This document shows, piece by piece, positions 35,301 through 42,971 of a DNA stretch of 64,000 bases. A program made the translations under genes and the position numbers. Source of the DNA: Streptosporangium nondiastaticum (lineage in GTDB: Bacteria; Actinomycetota; Actinomycetes; Streptomycetales; Streptomycetaceae); contig NZ_PXWG01000007.1 of assembly GCF_003011965.1 (NCBI RefSeq), positions 1 to 64,000 on the forward strand. Direction: 5' to 3'. Positions within the stretch are counted from its first letter, which is position 1. Each line of letters begins with the position of its first letter. The notes under the pieces were generated by a model that was not told the DNA's origin, searched no databases, and saw only the letters and a program-made list of their open reading frames with translations.

Positions 35301-36260
35301 CCGGACCGGGCCCCGGTGGTCCGGCACGCCCCCGACGGGAGCCGGTGGGGCAGTGAGCCCTGCCGGACGCCGTTCGGCTCGTACGCCGAAGCCGACGCGC
35401 TCGCCGCCGGGCTCGGCCCCGGGACCGTCGCCGTCCTCGCCGGCGGCGCTCGCGGCATCACGGCCCGCATCGCCGTCGCCCTCGCCGGAGCGGGCTGCCG
35501 CGTCGAGCTGCTCGGCCGTACGGAACCGCCCGGCACCCCCGAACCGCCCGACCTCGCCGGGGCCGCGGACAAGGCGGCCCTCTGTGCAGCCCTCGCCGCG
35601 CGCGGCGGGCTCGCCCCCCGCGGAATCGAACGCGAGGCGCGCGCCGTTCTCGCCCGGCGCGAAGTCGCCGCCACCCTCGCGGAGATCGAAGCCGCCGGCG
35701 GACAGGCGCGCTATCACCGTGCCGACCTGCGGGACGCGGAGGCCGTACGCCGGGCCGTCGAGGACATCCACGCCGACGCGGGCCGCATCGACGCCGTCGT
35801 GCACGCGGCGGGCGTCGTCGAGGACCGGCTGCTCGCCGACAAGGACCCCGGCTCCTTCGAGCGCGTCCACGGCACCAAGGTGGACGGCGCCCGCGCCCTG
35901 CTGGCCGCGCTGCGCGGCCTGCCCGGACCCGCGCCGCTGACCGTCCTGTTCGGCTCGGTCGCCGCCGTCCTCGGCAACCGCGGTCAGAGCGACTACAGCG
36001 CCGCCAACGACGCCCTCGCCGCCCTCGGCAAGCAGTGGCGCCGGACCACCGGAAGCCGCACCCTGACCGTCCACTGGGGCCCGTGGGCGCCCGACCCGCG
36101 CCACCCCGGCATGGTCGGCCCGGAGCTCGCCCGCGAACTCGCCCGGCGCGGCCTCGGCCTGATCGACCCGGAGGAAGGCGTACGGGCCCTGTTCCGCGAA
36201 CTCGCCCACGGCGACCCGGCCACCGACGAAGTCGTGCTCACCGCGGGGCGGCTGCCGTGA
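29340..36260 (+). CDS. PUFA-type iterative PKS: 2x NMO-like, KS-AT-ACP-KR
   Basis: This protein of about 2306 residues begins with two tandem nitronate monooxygenase (PfaD/FabK-like) TIM-barrel halves (residues about 8-265 and 280-600; both carry a G-S/A-E-C-G-G segment), followed by a ketosynthase (about 653-1090, active Cys842 in DAACASS, histidines in EAHGTGT and QIGHTK), an acyltransferase (about 1215-1517, GQGSQ and nucleophile Ser1305 in GHSYGE), one acyl carrier domain (phosphopantetheine Ser1711 in SIDSIK), a low-complexity linker, and a ketoreductase (about 2029-2280, GGARGIT and Tyr2219 in QSDYSAAN). It resembles PfaA, but PfaA carries five or more tandem ACPs and no NMO domain. The proposed TTG start at 29340 follows GAGAGGGGG; it is the least certain part. 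The stop overlaps the next start by four bases. Confidence 0.9.
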   Translation: MAAWARSVIGIGSFGEPDPRLAAAVSRAGGLGVVDLGADRAPARDALGLARAWTPDVFGVRVPADCALPPEELYASDAPGPHAVLLAPGSPWAAGRYRSGTVIAEVRSLHEARAAVDAGAAGLVARGSECGGPAGELSTYVLLQQLLADDRVTVPVWACGGIGPHTAAAAVIAGAAGAVLDVQLALLEEAATPPGVAAALRTVDGSETRAEGGYRTLDPRRPGLPASPHGRPLPLGQDAFLARRFAQEYRTAAAAVRAVREGIDRAVGDRRAPDALRPGSPMSRVLGTRLPVAQGPMTRVSDQPGFAAAVADAGGLPFLALALAGAERTRALLGETRAALGERPWGAGILGFAPEDVRTAQLAAVRELRPTHAIIAGGRPAQAAALEEDGIRTFLHVPSPGLLEQFLAQGARRFVFEGAECGGHIGPRNSFPLWEAQLAVLNDFMDARPDGPHPEILFAGGIHDERSAAMVAALASGIGARGAATGLLMGTAYLFTDEAVACGAIRPVYQQQALAAERTAVLRTGPGQATRCLPSPFSRTHQALQDELKRRGVPDRQAREELEHLHLGRLRIAGKGIERVGGTLADVDEKRQLAEGLFMAGEAAVLRTATTSIAALHRQVGEGAAAFYEHRAAALRPDSAAGGRQQVPEQVPEPLGIAVVGMACMFPNAPDLPAFWADVLAGTDAVTEVPPERWDTFLHHGQQAAAHDVSASKWGGFLPRIPFDPLRYGIPPASLAAIDPAQLLALEAAARALADAGYDRRDFPRDRTCVIFGAETGSDTTDAVTVRAVLPSYLGRLPEELAAQLPPLTEDSFPGMLANVIAGRIANRFGLGGANYTVDAACASSLAAVDAACKELRTGSADVALCGGADLHNGIKDYLLFSSVHALSPTGRCRPFDADADGIALGEGIACVVLKRLADAERDGDRVYAVIEAVGSSADGRSLGLTAPRREGQRTALERAYAQARIRPAEVGLVEAHGTGTVVGDRTELAALTDVFTESGAAPGACVLGSVKSQIGHTKCAAGLAGLIKAALAVHTGVRPPTLHLNRPGPVWQPHESPFVFHDRALPWAAGRRVAGVSAFGFGGTNFHAVLRSGPGAAPPRCGHDAWPAELLVLRSADDARELLRLTGINDGAGRPWRLRDLALTAARRTGADRAAAAVVAPSLDALPELLRAVAAGEPRPGVFLAPEERYGAEEASARNEGGAAALTAARCGKVAVLFPGQGSQRPGMFAELFTAFPGTQRHLRTAPADVLFPPAAFDTATRQAQRARLADTRHAQPALAAVCSAAYDVLRTLGVRPDMTAGHSYGELVALGAAGALAPEALAELSTARAEAIAKAAEGEQGAMAAVAAAPDKTEVLLSTAGLTGRVVVACCNAPAQSVVSGPEADVERALAAAADTGIDAWRLPAPYAFHSPLVAGAGERFAEALAGCPIRTPDVPVWSNTTADRYGPDPADVRELLAAQIAAPVRFCEQIEAMYAAGARVFVEAGPGTVLTGLVRSILGERPHITVPFEPSPDAGLAGHLQALARLAVAGVPVEAERLFAGRDAVVADPEAVPAAPGWTVDGRLVRTADGQPVAGGLRPARRVEPLALSGTRTDGSGDRPDLLAEFLRSSREMVAAQRDVLLAYFGAGGAPAAPTDVPELHPAAGPSRTDPTPGPRHAAPVPGPRAGEPAAVPDVLGTVRAVISERTGYPVDLVEPDLDLEADLSIDSIKRTEIVGELGRRLTGAAGRTPGAWADTGLEELLRARTAAALAERLTSADPNGATEPERGSMRAALPEESPLCDVPSEEPQGDAAAEGPLRGSRRDALTEEGPLSDAEGRAHDVPAAAAPERYLLREVPLAPAPETGGSALRGRRFLVLGADPDTPAVQAVADRLGALGAVVVRSGDSADVPPGPLHGAVHLGALAQDARPVLPAGFPWFQAVLRREPRWLLCARPGEEGGDTAGLGGFFRTVVREHPGTLARVVSLASGRPADVLAGDIVDELLAPDRAPVVRHAPDGSRWGSEPCRTPFGSYAEADALAAGLGPGTVAVLAGGARGITARIAVALAGAGCRVELLGRTEPPGTPEPPDLAGAADKAALCAALAARGGLAPRGIEREARAVLARREVAATLAEIEAAGGQARYHRADLRDAEAVRRAVEDIHADAGRIDAVVHAAGVVEDRLLADKDPGSFERVHGTKVDGARALLAALRGLPGPAPLTVLFGSVAAVLGNRGQSDYSAANDALAALGKQWRRTTGSRTLTVHWGPWAPDPRHPGMVGPELARELARRGLGLIDPEEGVRALFRELAHGDPATDEVVLTAGRLP

Positions 36261-39200
36261 CGGCGGCTCGCGAGCCCGTCGCCATCGTGGGCATGGCCGT
36301 CACCCTGCCGGGTGCCGCCGACCTCGACACGTACTGGCGCAACATCACCGGCGGCGTCGACGCCGTCACCGAGGCCCCGCCGGGGCGCCTGGACCCCGAA
36401 TGCCACCGGCCCGACGCCGTCTACTGCCGCCGCGGCGGCTTCGTCGACGGCCTCGCCGACTTCGACCCGGCCGCCTTCGGCATCATGCCGGCGGCGGCCC
36501 GCACCACCGAACCCGACCAGCTGATCGCCCTGCGCACCGCCGCCGCGGCCGTCGCCGACGCGGGCGGGACCCTGCCCGCGGACCGCTCCCGCATCGGCGT
36601 CGTCCTCGGCCGCGGCGGTTACCTCACAGCCGGGCTGGCCCGCCTGGACCAGCGGGTGCGCACCTCGTCCCAGCTGATCCGCACGGTGCGGGAGGTGCTG
36701 CCGGACCTGGACGGGGAACAGCTCGACCGGCTGCGCACGGCCTTCGTCGACGCGCTCGGCCCGCACAGCCCCGAGTCCGTGATCGGCCTCGTCCCCAACT
36801 TCGCGGCCTCCCGCGTCGCCAACCGCCTCGACCTGCGCGGCCCCGCCTACACCGTCGACGCCGCCTGCGCCTCCTCCCTCGTCGCCGTCGACCACGCCGT
36901 GCGGGAGCTGGAGCGCGGCCGGTGCGACGTGATGCTGGCGGGCGGTGTGCACCACTGCCACGACATCACGCTGTGGAGCGTCTTCGCGGAGCTCCGCGCC
37001 CTGTCGCCGTCCCAGCGCATCCGGCCCTTCCACCGGGACGCGGACGGCGTGCTCCTGGGGGAGGGCACGGGCGTCCTGGTGCTCAAACGGCTCGCCGACG
37101 CGCGGCAGGACGGGGACCGGATCTACGCGCTCGTCCGCGCGGTCGGTGTCGCATCCGACGGGCGCGCCGCCTCCCTGGTCACCCCCGACCCCGCGGGCCA
37201 GGCGCACGCGGTACGGCTCGCCTGGGCCGCGGCCGGCCTGGACCCCGCGGCCCCGGACGCGCTCGGGCTCCTGGAGGCTCACGGTACGGGCACGCCCCGC
37301 GGCGACCAGGTGGAGATGGCCGTGCTGGGAGAGGTGTTCGGCCGGGGCACCGAGCCGGACGCCGTCATCGGCTCGGTGAAGTCGATGATCGGGCACGCGA
37401 TGCCCGCGGCGGGCGCGGCGGGCATGATCAAGGCGGCCCTGGCGATCCACCACCGCGTCCTCCCGCCGACCCTGCACTGCGAGGTGCCGCACCCCGCGCT
37501 CCTGGACACCCGCTTCCGCCCGGCGCACACCGCCCGCCCCTGGGAGGCCGGCGTACGGCGGGCAGCGGTCAACGCGTTCGGCTTCGGCGGGATCAACGCC
37601 CACGCGATCCTGGAAGAGCCGCGGCCCGCGCCGGCTGCGATCCGGCCCACGCGCACGACCACGGCCCGTCCCGTACCTGTCCCCGAGGCGCGCACCCCGC
37701 GGCTCGAAGTCACCGAACGCGAACCGCTGCTGCGTCTCGCGGCCCCCGGCCCCGAGGGCCTGGCCGAGCTGCTCGACGCCGGCGACACGACCCTGCGCGG
37801 CGCGGGGGAGCGGGGGCGAGGACCGGCCCGCCTGGCGATCGCCGGTCCCGACGCCCGGAAGCTCGCCCTGGCCCGCAAGGCGGTCGCCCAGGGGCGGCCG
37901 TGGGGCGGGCGCGGCGACGTGTGGTTCGCGCCGGCCCCGCTCCTCGGGGCCGGCGGCGGACGCACCGCGTTCCTCTTCCCCGGCCTGGAGGCCGGATCCG
38001 CTTCCCGGGCGGACGGCGTCGCCGCCCACTTCGGGCTGGAGCCGCCCCCGGCACGGGAGGCGCGGGCCGGGGACCTCGCCGGCCGCACCGTCGCCCTCAT
38101 CAGCGCCGGCAGGCTGCTCGCGAGCGCGCTCGACCGCATCGACGTCCGCCCGGACGCCCTCGCGGGCCACAGCGCGGGCGAATGGACCGCGATGGCCGTG
38201 GCCGGAATGCTCGGGTCGGGCGACCCGGGAGAATCGCTCGTCGAGACCCTCGTACGGCGGATGCGGCTGCCCCGGCTGGCCTTCCTGGTGCTGGGGACCT
38301 CCGCCGCACAGGCCACGGCGGTGCTGCCCGGCCACCCCGGCATCGCCCTCTCCCACGACGATGCCCCGCACCAGTGCGTCGTCTGCGGCCCACGCGAAGA
38401 GATCGAAGCCCTGGCGGCCCGTCTGCGCGGCGAAGGCGTCCTCGGCCGCGTCCTGCCCTTCGAATCGGGCTTCCACACCCCCATGCTGGCCCCGCACCTC
38501 AACCCCCTCCGGGAACTGGTGCGCCACGCCGTCGTGCGCGCCGCGAGGACACCGGTGTGGTCCGGCACGACGGCGGCCCCCTTCCCCGACGACGAGGCCG
38601 GCATCCGGGAGCTGTTCTTCCGTCATCTCCTCGAACCGGTCCGCTTCCGGCAACTGACCGAGTCGCTGTACGAGGCGGGCTTCCGGGCCTTCGTGCAGCT
38701 CGGCGCCGGCCAGCTCCCCGCACTGGTCGGCGACACCCTGGGCAGCCGCGCACACCTGGCCGTCACCGCCGACTCGCCGCGCCGCGACGGCCTGTCCCAG
38801 CTCGGCAGGGTCGCCCTGGGCCTGTGGGCGTTCGGCGCGGACCCGGACTTCACCGCACTCGCGGCATCCCGGACGGCGATGCGCATCGACCTCGGTGCGG
38901 GGCCGGTCTCGCTGGAACCGGCGGCCCGCGAACGGCTGCGTTCCCTGCTGGGCAGGCAGAACCGGGCGGGGGCCGGGGAAACCGCCGCCGCCCCGCTGAG
39001 CGCCTTCGCCCGGCACATCCCGGCCGCCGCCGAACTGGACGCGCTGCTCACCGAGACGGCCACCACGGCAGCCACCCTCTTCGCCGCCGCCGAGTCCTCC
39101 GCCCGACCGGCTCACCGCACCGCCCTGAAGGCCCCCCGCACGGTGGTGGAGACCGTCGAGATCGACGTGGCCCGCATGCCCTACCTCCTCGACCACTGCT

Positions 39201-40693
39201 TCTACCGGCAGCGCCCCGGATGGCCCGACCTCGCCGACCGCCGGCCCGTCGTCCCCGCCACCACGATCGTCCAGCACATGATGGACGCCGCGGGCGCCGC
39301 CGGAACACCCGTCGCCGTACGGGACGCCCGGTTCCTGGAGTGGGCCGTCGCCGCGCCGCCCGGCACCGCGGAGCTCACCGTGGCGGCCGGACGGGACGGC
39401 TGGCTCCGGGCCGAGTTCGGCCGGTACGCGCGCGCTGACGTACGCGTCGCCGGCACCTACCCGGCCCCGCCGGCCCCTTGGCCCTGCGACCGGCCCGAGA
39501 GCCCGCCCGAGGTCTCCGCGCGGGAGATGTACGAGCAGCGGTGGATGTTCCACGGCCCGCGCTTCCAAGGCGTCACCGCCGTCACCGCACTCGGCGAGCG
39601 GCACGTGCGCGGAGTCCTCACGGCACCGGCCGCCCCCGGCGCCCTCCTCGACAGCGCCGGGCAACTCATCGGCTACTGGCTGATGGCGACCCGCACCGAA
39701 CGCACCGTGGTGCTCCCCGTGAGCATCCGGCAGGCCTGCTTTCACGGGCCCGCCCCCGCCCCCGGCTCCCGCGTCGAGTGCCACGTCCGGATCACCGTTC
39801 TCGACGCGACCGTCCTGGAGTGCGACGTCCAGCTCACGCACGGCGGCCGCGTGTGGGCCGAGATCCGCGGCTGGCGGGACCGCCGGTTCGACTCGGCACC
39901 CGGGTCGGTCGCGGCCGACCGCCACCCGGAGCGGTGCACCCTCTCCACCCGGCAGCCGGGCGGCTGGCAGCTCCTCTTCGACCACTGGCCCGACCCGGCC
40001 TCCTGGGACCTGATGATGCACGGCCAGCTCGCCGGGGAGGAACGGGCCGAGTATGCGCGGCGTGCCCCGCGCGGACGGCGGGCCTGGCTCCTCGGCCGGA
40101 TCGCGGCCAAGGACGCGGTGCGCCGCCACCTCTGGGACCTGGACGCGGGACCGGTCTTCCCCGGCGAGGTCCGGGTGCGCAACGAGCCCGGCGGCCGCCC
40201 CCGCCCGGAAGGCGTGCACGGGCGCGAACTGCCCCCGCTGGAACTGTCCCTCGCCCACTGCCGGGAAGCGGCCGTCGCACTCGTCCGGCCCGCAGGCACG
40301 CCCGCCGGCATCGATGCCGAGGAGATCACCGACCGGCCGGACACCACCGTCGCCATGGCGCTGGACCCGGCCGAGCACGCCCTGTTCGAGCGGCTCGGCG
40401 CCGGGTCGGAGGCACTGACCCGCCTCTGGGCGGCCAAGGAGGCGGCGGCCAAGGCCGAGGGGACGGGGCTGCACGGCAACCCCCGCGGCTTCGTGGTGAC
40501 GACGGCCGCAGGCCCGGGGGACGCGGACGCCGTCGACGTCCGTACGCCTTCGGGCCGTTCCCACCCCGTCCGCCTCACGCGGATCGGCAACCCGCCCGGG
40601 CTGCCGCCCAGGGACTACATCGTCGCCTGGACCAGTGAAGGCAGCGGCCACGTCAGCCGGGACCCGGCATCCGAGAAAGGGCAGCAGCCATGA
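36257..40693 (+). CDS. PUFA-type PKS subunit: KS-AT-DH-phosphopantetheinyl transferase
   Basis: The GTG start overlaps the previous stop (GTGA), so translation is coupled. The roughly 1478-residue protein has a ketosynthase (about 1-455, Cys204 in DAACASS, so an active KS rather than a chain-length factor), an acyltransferase (about 570-865, Ser639 in GHSAGE and His in GFHTP), a PKS-type double-hotdog dehydratase (about 960-1210, His980 in LLDHCF and Asp1132 in LLDSAG), and a C-terminal Sfp-type phosphopantetheinyl transferase (about 1270-1440, Asp1353 in GIDAEE and the W-x-x-K-E motif in LWAAKEAAAK). It is thus able to prime the ACPs of its own system. The arrangement KS-AT-DH-PPTase matches PfaC/heterocyst-glycolipid-type proteins more than modular PKSs. 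Confidence 0.9.
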   Translation: MTAAREPVAIVGMAVTLPGAADLDTYWRNITGGVDAVTEAPPGRLDPECHRPDAVYCRRGGFVDGLADFDPAAFGIMPAAARTTEPDQLIALRTAAAAVADAGGTLPADRSRIGVVLGRGGYLTAGLARLDQRVRTSSQLIRTVREVLPDLDGEQLDRLRTAFVDALGPHSPESVIGLVPNFAASRVANRLDLRGPAYTVDAACASSLVAVDHAVRELERGRCDVMLAGGVHHCHDITLWSVFAELRALSPSQRIRPFHRDADGVLLGEGTGVLVLKRLADARQDGDRIYALVRAVGVASDGRAASLVTPDPAGQAHAVRLAWAAAGLDPAAPDALGLLEAHGTGTPRGDQVEMAVLGEVFGRGTEPDAVIGSVKSMIGHAMPAAGAAGMIKAALAIHHRVLPPTLHCEVPHPALLDTRFRPAHTARPWEAGVRRAAVNAFGFGGINAHAILEEPRPAPAAIRPTRTTTARPVPVPEARTPRLEVTEREPLLRLAAPGPEGLAELLDAGDTTLRGAGERGRGPARLAIAGPDARKLALARKAVAQGRPWGGRGDVWFAPAPLLGAGGGRTAFLFPGLEAGSASRADGVAAHFGLEPPPAREARAGDLAGRTVALISAGRLLASALDRIDVRPDALAGHSAGEWTAMAVAGMLGSGDPGESLVETLVRRMRLPRLAFLVLGTSAAQATAVLPGHPGIALSHDDAPHQCVVCGPREEIEALAARLRGEGVLGRVLPFESGFHTPMLAPHLNPLRELVRHAVVRAARTPVWSGTTAAPFPDDEAGIRELFFRHLLEPVRFRQLTESLYEAGFRAFVQLGAGQLPALVGDTLGSRAHLAVTADSPRRDGLSQLGRVALGLWAFGADPDFTALAASRTAMRIDLGAGPVSLEPAARERLRSLLGRQNRAGAGETAAAPLSAFARHIPAAAELDALLTETATTAATLFAAAESSARPAHRTALKAPRTVVETVEIDVARMPYLLDHCFYRQRPGWPDLADRRPVVPATTIVQHMMDAAGAAGTPVAVRDARFLEWAVAAPPGTAELTVAAGRDGWLRAEFGRYARADVRVAGTYPAPPAPWPCDRPESPPEVSAREMYEQRWMFHGPRFQGVTAVTALGERHVRGVLTAPAAPGALLDSAGQLIGYWLMATRTERTVVLPVSIRQACFHGPAPAPGSRVECHVRITVLDATVLECDVQLTHGGRVWAEIRGWRDRRFDSAPGSVAADRHPERCTLSTRQPGGWQLLFDHWPDPASWDLMMHGQLAGEERAEYARRAPRGRRAWLLGRIAAKDAVRRHLWDLDAGPVFPGEVRVRNEPGGRPRPEGVHGRELPPLELSLAHCREAAVALVRPAGTPAGIDAEEITDRPDTTVAMALDPAEHALFERLGAGSEALTRLWAAKEAAAKAEGTGLHGNPRGFVVTTAAGPGDADAVDVRTPSGRSHPVRLTRIGNPPGLPPRDYIVAWTSEGSGHVSRDPASEKGQQP

Positions 40694-40986
40694 CCAATTG
40701 TGTGGAAGAAACCGGTGAGGCCGCCGTACTGGCCCGGATCACCCGGGCCCTGCACACCGTGCTCGGCGACTGCGCGCCGGACCCGGGCGCCGTCACCATG
40801 GAAACCCGCTTCGTAGAAGACCTGGACCTGGAGTCCATCGACCTGGTCGTCCTCACCGGAGAGCTGCGCGCCGCCTACGGAGACCGCGTGGACTTCCCGG
40901 GCTACTTCGCCTCCCTCGACCTCTCCGAGATCATCGGCCTCACGGTCGGACACCTCGTGCGCCACGTCGTGGAGTCCCTGCGGTGA
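40690..40986 (+). CDS. Acyl carrier protein
   Basis: This 98-residue protein is a free ACP: EDLDLESIDLVVLTGELR contains the phosphopantetheine serine in DLESID, and the usual four-helix length follows. Its ATG overlaps the stop of the KS-AT-DH-PPTase gene (ATGA) and its own stop overlaps the next GTG. With only one ACP domain inside the large synthase, this free carrier probably takes part in chain building or accepts the finished chain for release. Confidence 0.93.
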   Translation: MTNCVEETGEAAVLARITRALHTVLGDCAPDPGAVTMETRFVEDLDLESIDLVVLTGELRAAYGDRVDFPGYFASLDLSEIIGLTVGHLVRHVVESLR

Positions 40987-41804
40987 CGTCACTCCGGGCG
41001 GGGCAGGTCCGGCTGAACGTCGAGCGGCTGGGCGAGCCCGGTACCGCCGGCCGGCCCCCCGTGGTGCTCGTCCACGGCATGGGACCCGACAGCCTCGCCG
41101 ACTACTACTTCACCATCGCCGCCGGGATCGCGGCCGCCGGGCACGGCGTCGTGATGTACGACCAGCGCGGCCACGGCCGCAGCGAAAGGCCGGCCACCGG
41201 TTACCGTCTGGAAGACTTCAGCGCCGATCTCCGCAACCTCCTCGACGCCCTCGGCATCCACCGTCCCGCCGTCCTCGTCGGGAACAGCTTCGGCGGAGCG
41301 GTCGCGGTCGACTTCGCCGTACGCCATCCGCACCGCGTCTCCAGGATCCTCCTGATCGAGTCCGCGCCGCCCGTCGGCGACTGGCCGCAGCGCATGAGCG
41401 GATTCCTCTCGCACTGCGCGGAGACGCTGTGCGACGCGCAGGCGACCGACCGGATGGAGCAGGAACACGGGCGGTTCGTGGCCCGGCTGGCCCGGCGCAC
41501 CCGCCCCTTGCTGGACGAGACCACACTGATCGAGGACATCGCGGCCGGCCGCATTCCCGGAGAGGACGGCTTGCACTCCCTCGCGGTACCGGTCCTCGCC
41601 CTCTACGGTGCGGATTCCGCCCTCGCCGCATCGGCCCCCGCACTGGAGAGGCTGCTGCCGGACTGCCGTACTGTCATCGTCCCCGGCCAGGGACACACCC
41701 TGCTCGTCGACGCGCCCCGCACGGTCGGCGCCCTGCTGCTCGGCTGGCTGCGCGAGGACCTCAGCAGGCCGGAGCGGGCGACGGCACGGGCGCGTACGCC
41801 ATGA
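40983..41804 (+). CDS. Alpha/beta-fold hydrolase (thioesterase-like)
   Basis: The 273-residue protein has the alpha/beta hydrolase core: oxyanion region VVLVHGMGPDS, a YDQRGHGRS loop, nucleophile elbow GNSFGG, an Asp in ALYGADS and the catalytic His in VPGQGHT. The position, overlapping the ACP stop by four bases and the next start by four bases, suggests it releases the acyl chain from the ACP or edits stalled intermediates. It is a generic member otherwise; lactone or ester hydrolysis is possible. Confidence 0.9.
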   Translation: MTSLRAGQVRLNVERLGEPGTAGRPPVVLVHGMGPDSLADYYFTIAAGIAAAGHGVVMYDQRGHGRSERPATGYRLEDFSADLRNLLDALGIHRPAVLVGNSFGGAVAVDFAVRHPHRVSRILLIESAPPVGDWPQRMSGFLSHCAETLCDAQATDRMEQEHGRFVARLARRTRPLLDETTLIEDIAAGRIPGEDGLHSLAVPVLALYGADSALAASAPALERLLPDCRTVIVPGQGHTLLVDAPRTVGALLLGWLREDLSRPERATARARTP

Positions 41805-42958
41805 GCCGGTTCCTCTTCGTCGTCCCGCCGTTGACCGGCCACATCAACCCGGCGGCCGCGGTCGCCGCCGAGCTGACCGCGCGCGGCCACCGCGTCGCCT
41901 GGGCCGGAGTCCCCGGCCTCGTACGGGAAGCGGCCGGGCACGACGCCGAGGTCCATCCCTGCGCGATCCCGGAAGGGCTGCGGCGGCCCCCCGAGTTGCG
42001 CGGGGCCGCGGCGCTGCGCTTCCTGTGGCAGGACGTCCTCGTCCCGCTGGCCGAGGCGATGGCCCCGGACACGGAGAACGCGGTCCGTGTGTTCCGCCCG
42101 GACGTCATCGTCGCCGATCAGCAGGCTCTCGCGGGTGCTCTGGCCGCCGAGCGGCTGGGCGTGCGCTGGGCGACGTCGGCCACCACGCCGGCCGAGGTCG
42201 GCGGCGCCGTCGCCGCGCTGCCCAGGGCCGAGGACTGGATCCATGGCCTGCTGGGGCGGCTGCGCGAGCGGCACGGCGACCCCGGGGCGTCCCACGACCT
42301 CCGCTTCTCTCCCGGCCTCGTGCTCGCCTACACCGTCGCGGAGCTGGCTGCCGGCCACCCTCCGCGCCCCCAGCTGCGGTGGGTGGGCCCCGCCGTGCCC
42401 GCCCGGACCCCGGCCGCGGACTTCCCCCGGGGATGGCGCGACCGCGCCCGGGCCGCGGTCCTCATCTCGCTCGGCACCGTCAACACCGACGTCGGCGCCC
42501 GCTTCCTCACCGAGTGCGCCGCGGCCGTACGGGAACGGGCGCACCGCCTGCAGGCCGTGGTCGCCGACCCCGGCGGGTTCCTGGCCGGAACCTCGGACGA
42601 CACGGTCCTCGTGCTGCCGCGCATCCCCCAACTCGCCCTCCTGCCCGCGGCCTCAGCGATGATCTGCCACGCGGGTCACAACACCGTCGCCGAATCGCTG
42701 TGGCACGGAGTTCCGCTGGTCGTCGCCCCCATCCGCGACGACCAGCCCTTCGTCGCCGGCCAGGTGACGGCGGCCGGCGCGGCGGTGCGCGTGCGCTTCG
42801 GCCGCGCCGACCGCACCCGGCTGGGCGAGGCGCTCGACGCCGTCCTCGGCGAGCCGCCGTACCGCCTCGCCGCCCAGAGGCTGCGGGACTCCCTGCGCGC
42901 GGCCGGAGGCGCCGGCGCGGCCGCCGGTCACCTCGAAGCGCTCGCGCAACGGGCGTGA
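41801..42958 (+). CDS. Glycosyltransferase, GT1 / macrolide-type
   Basis: This 385-residue protein is a GT-B fold glycosyltransferase of the UGT/MGT type. It starts MSRFLFVVPPLTGHINPAAAVA, the typical N-terminal acceptor-side motif, and carries the nucleotide-sugar binding segment MICHAGHNTVAESLWHGVPLV. It should attach a sugar, from a UDP- or TDP-sugar made elsewhere, to the hydroxylated product of the synthase. Its start overlaps the hydrolase stop (ATGA), so it is the last gene of the coupled five-gene operon; no sugar-biosynthesis genes are in the window. Confidence 0.9.
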   Translation: MSRFLFVVPPLTGHINPAAAVAAELTARGHRVAWAGVPGLVREAAGHDAEVHPCAIPEGLRRPPELRGAAALRFLWQDVLVPLAEAMAPDTENAVRVFRPDVIVADQQALAGALAAERLGVRWATSATTPAEVGGAVAALPRAEDWIHGLLGRLRERHGDPGASHDLRFSPGLVLAYTVAELAAGHPPRPQLRWVGPAVPARTPAADFPRGWRDRARAAVLISLGTVNTDVGARFLTECAAAVRERAHRLQAVVADPGGFLAGTSDDTVLVLPRIPQLALLPAASAMICHAGHNTVAESLWHGVPLVVAPIRDDQPFVAGQVTAAGAAVRVRFGRADRTRLGEALDAVLGEPPYRLAAQRLRDSLRAAGGAGAAAGHLEALAQRA

Positions 42959-42971
42959 CCCGCGCGGTCGC

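Noticed and set aside
29358..40651. Very long minus-strand open frames (up to 1552 codons) opposite the PKS genes
   Set aside because: They are antisense shadows produced by GC-rich codon use: they lack domains and ribosome binding sites, while the plus-strand frames carry complete KS, AT, DH, KR and PPTase motifs.
29340..40986. Enediyne PKS
   Set aside because: KS-AT-ACP-KR and DH-PPTase parts are shared with enediyne synthases, but here there are two KS, two AT, tandem NMO domains and a separate pfaD, and no enediyne thioesterase or associated genes.
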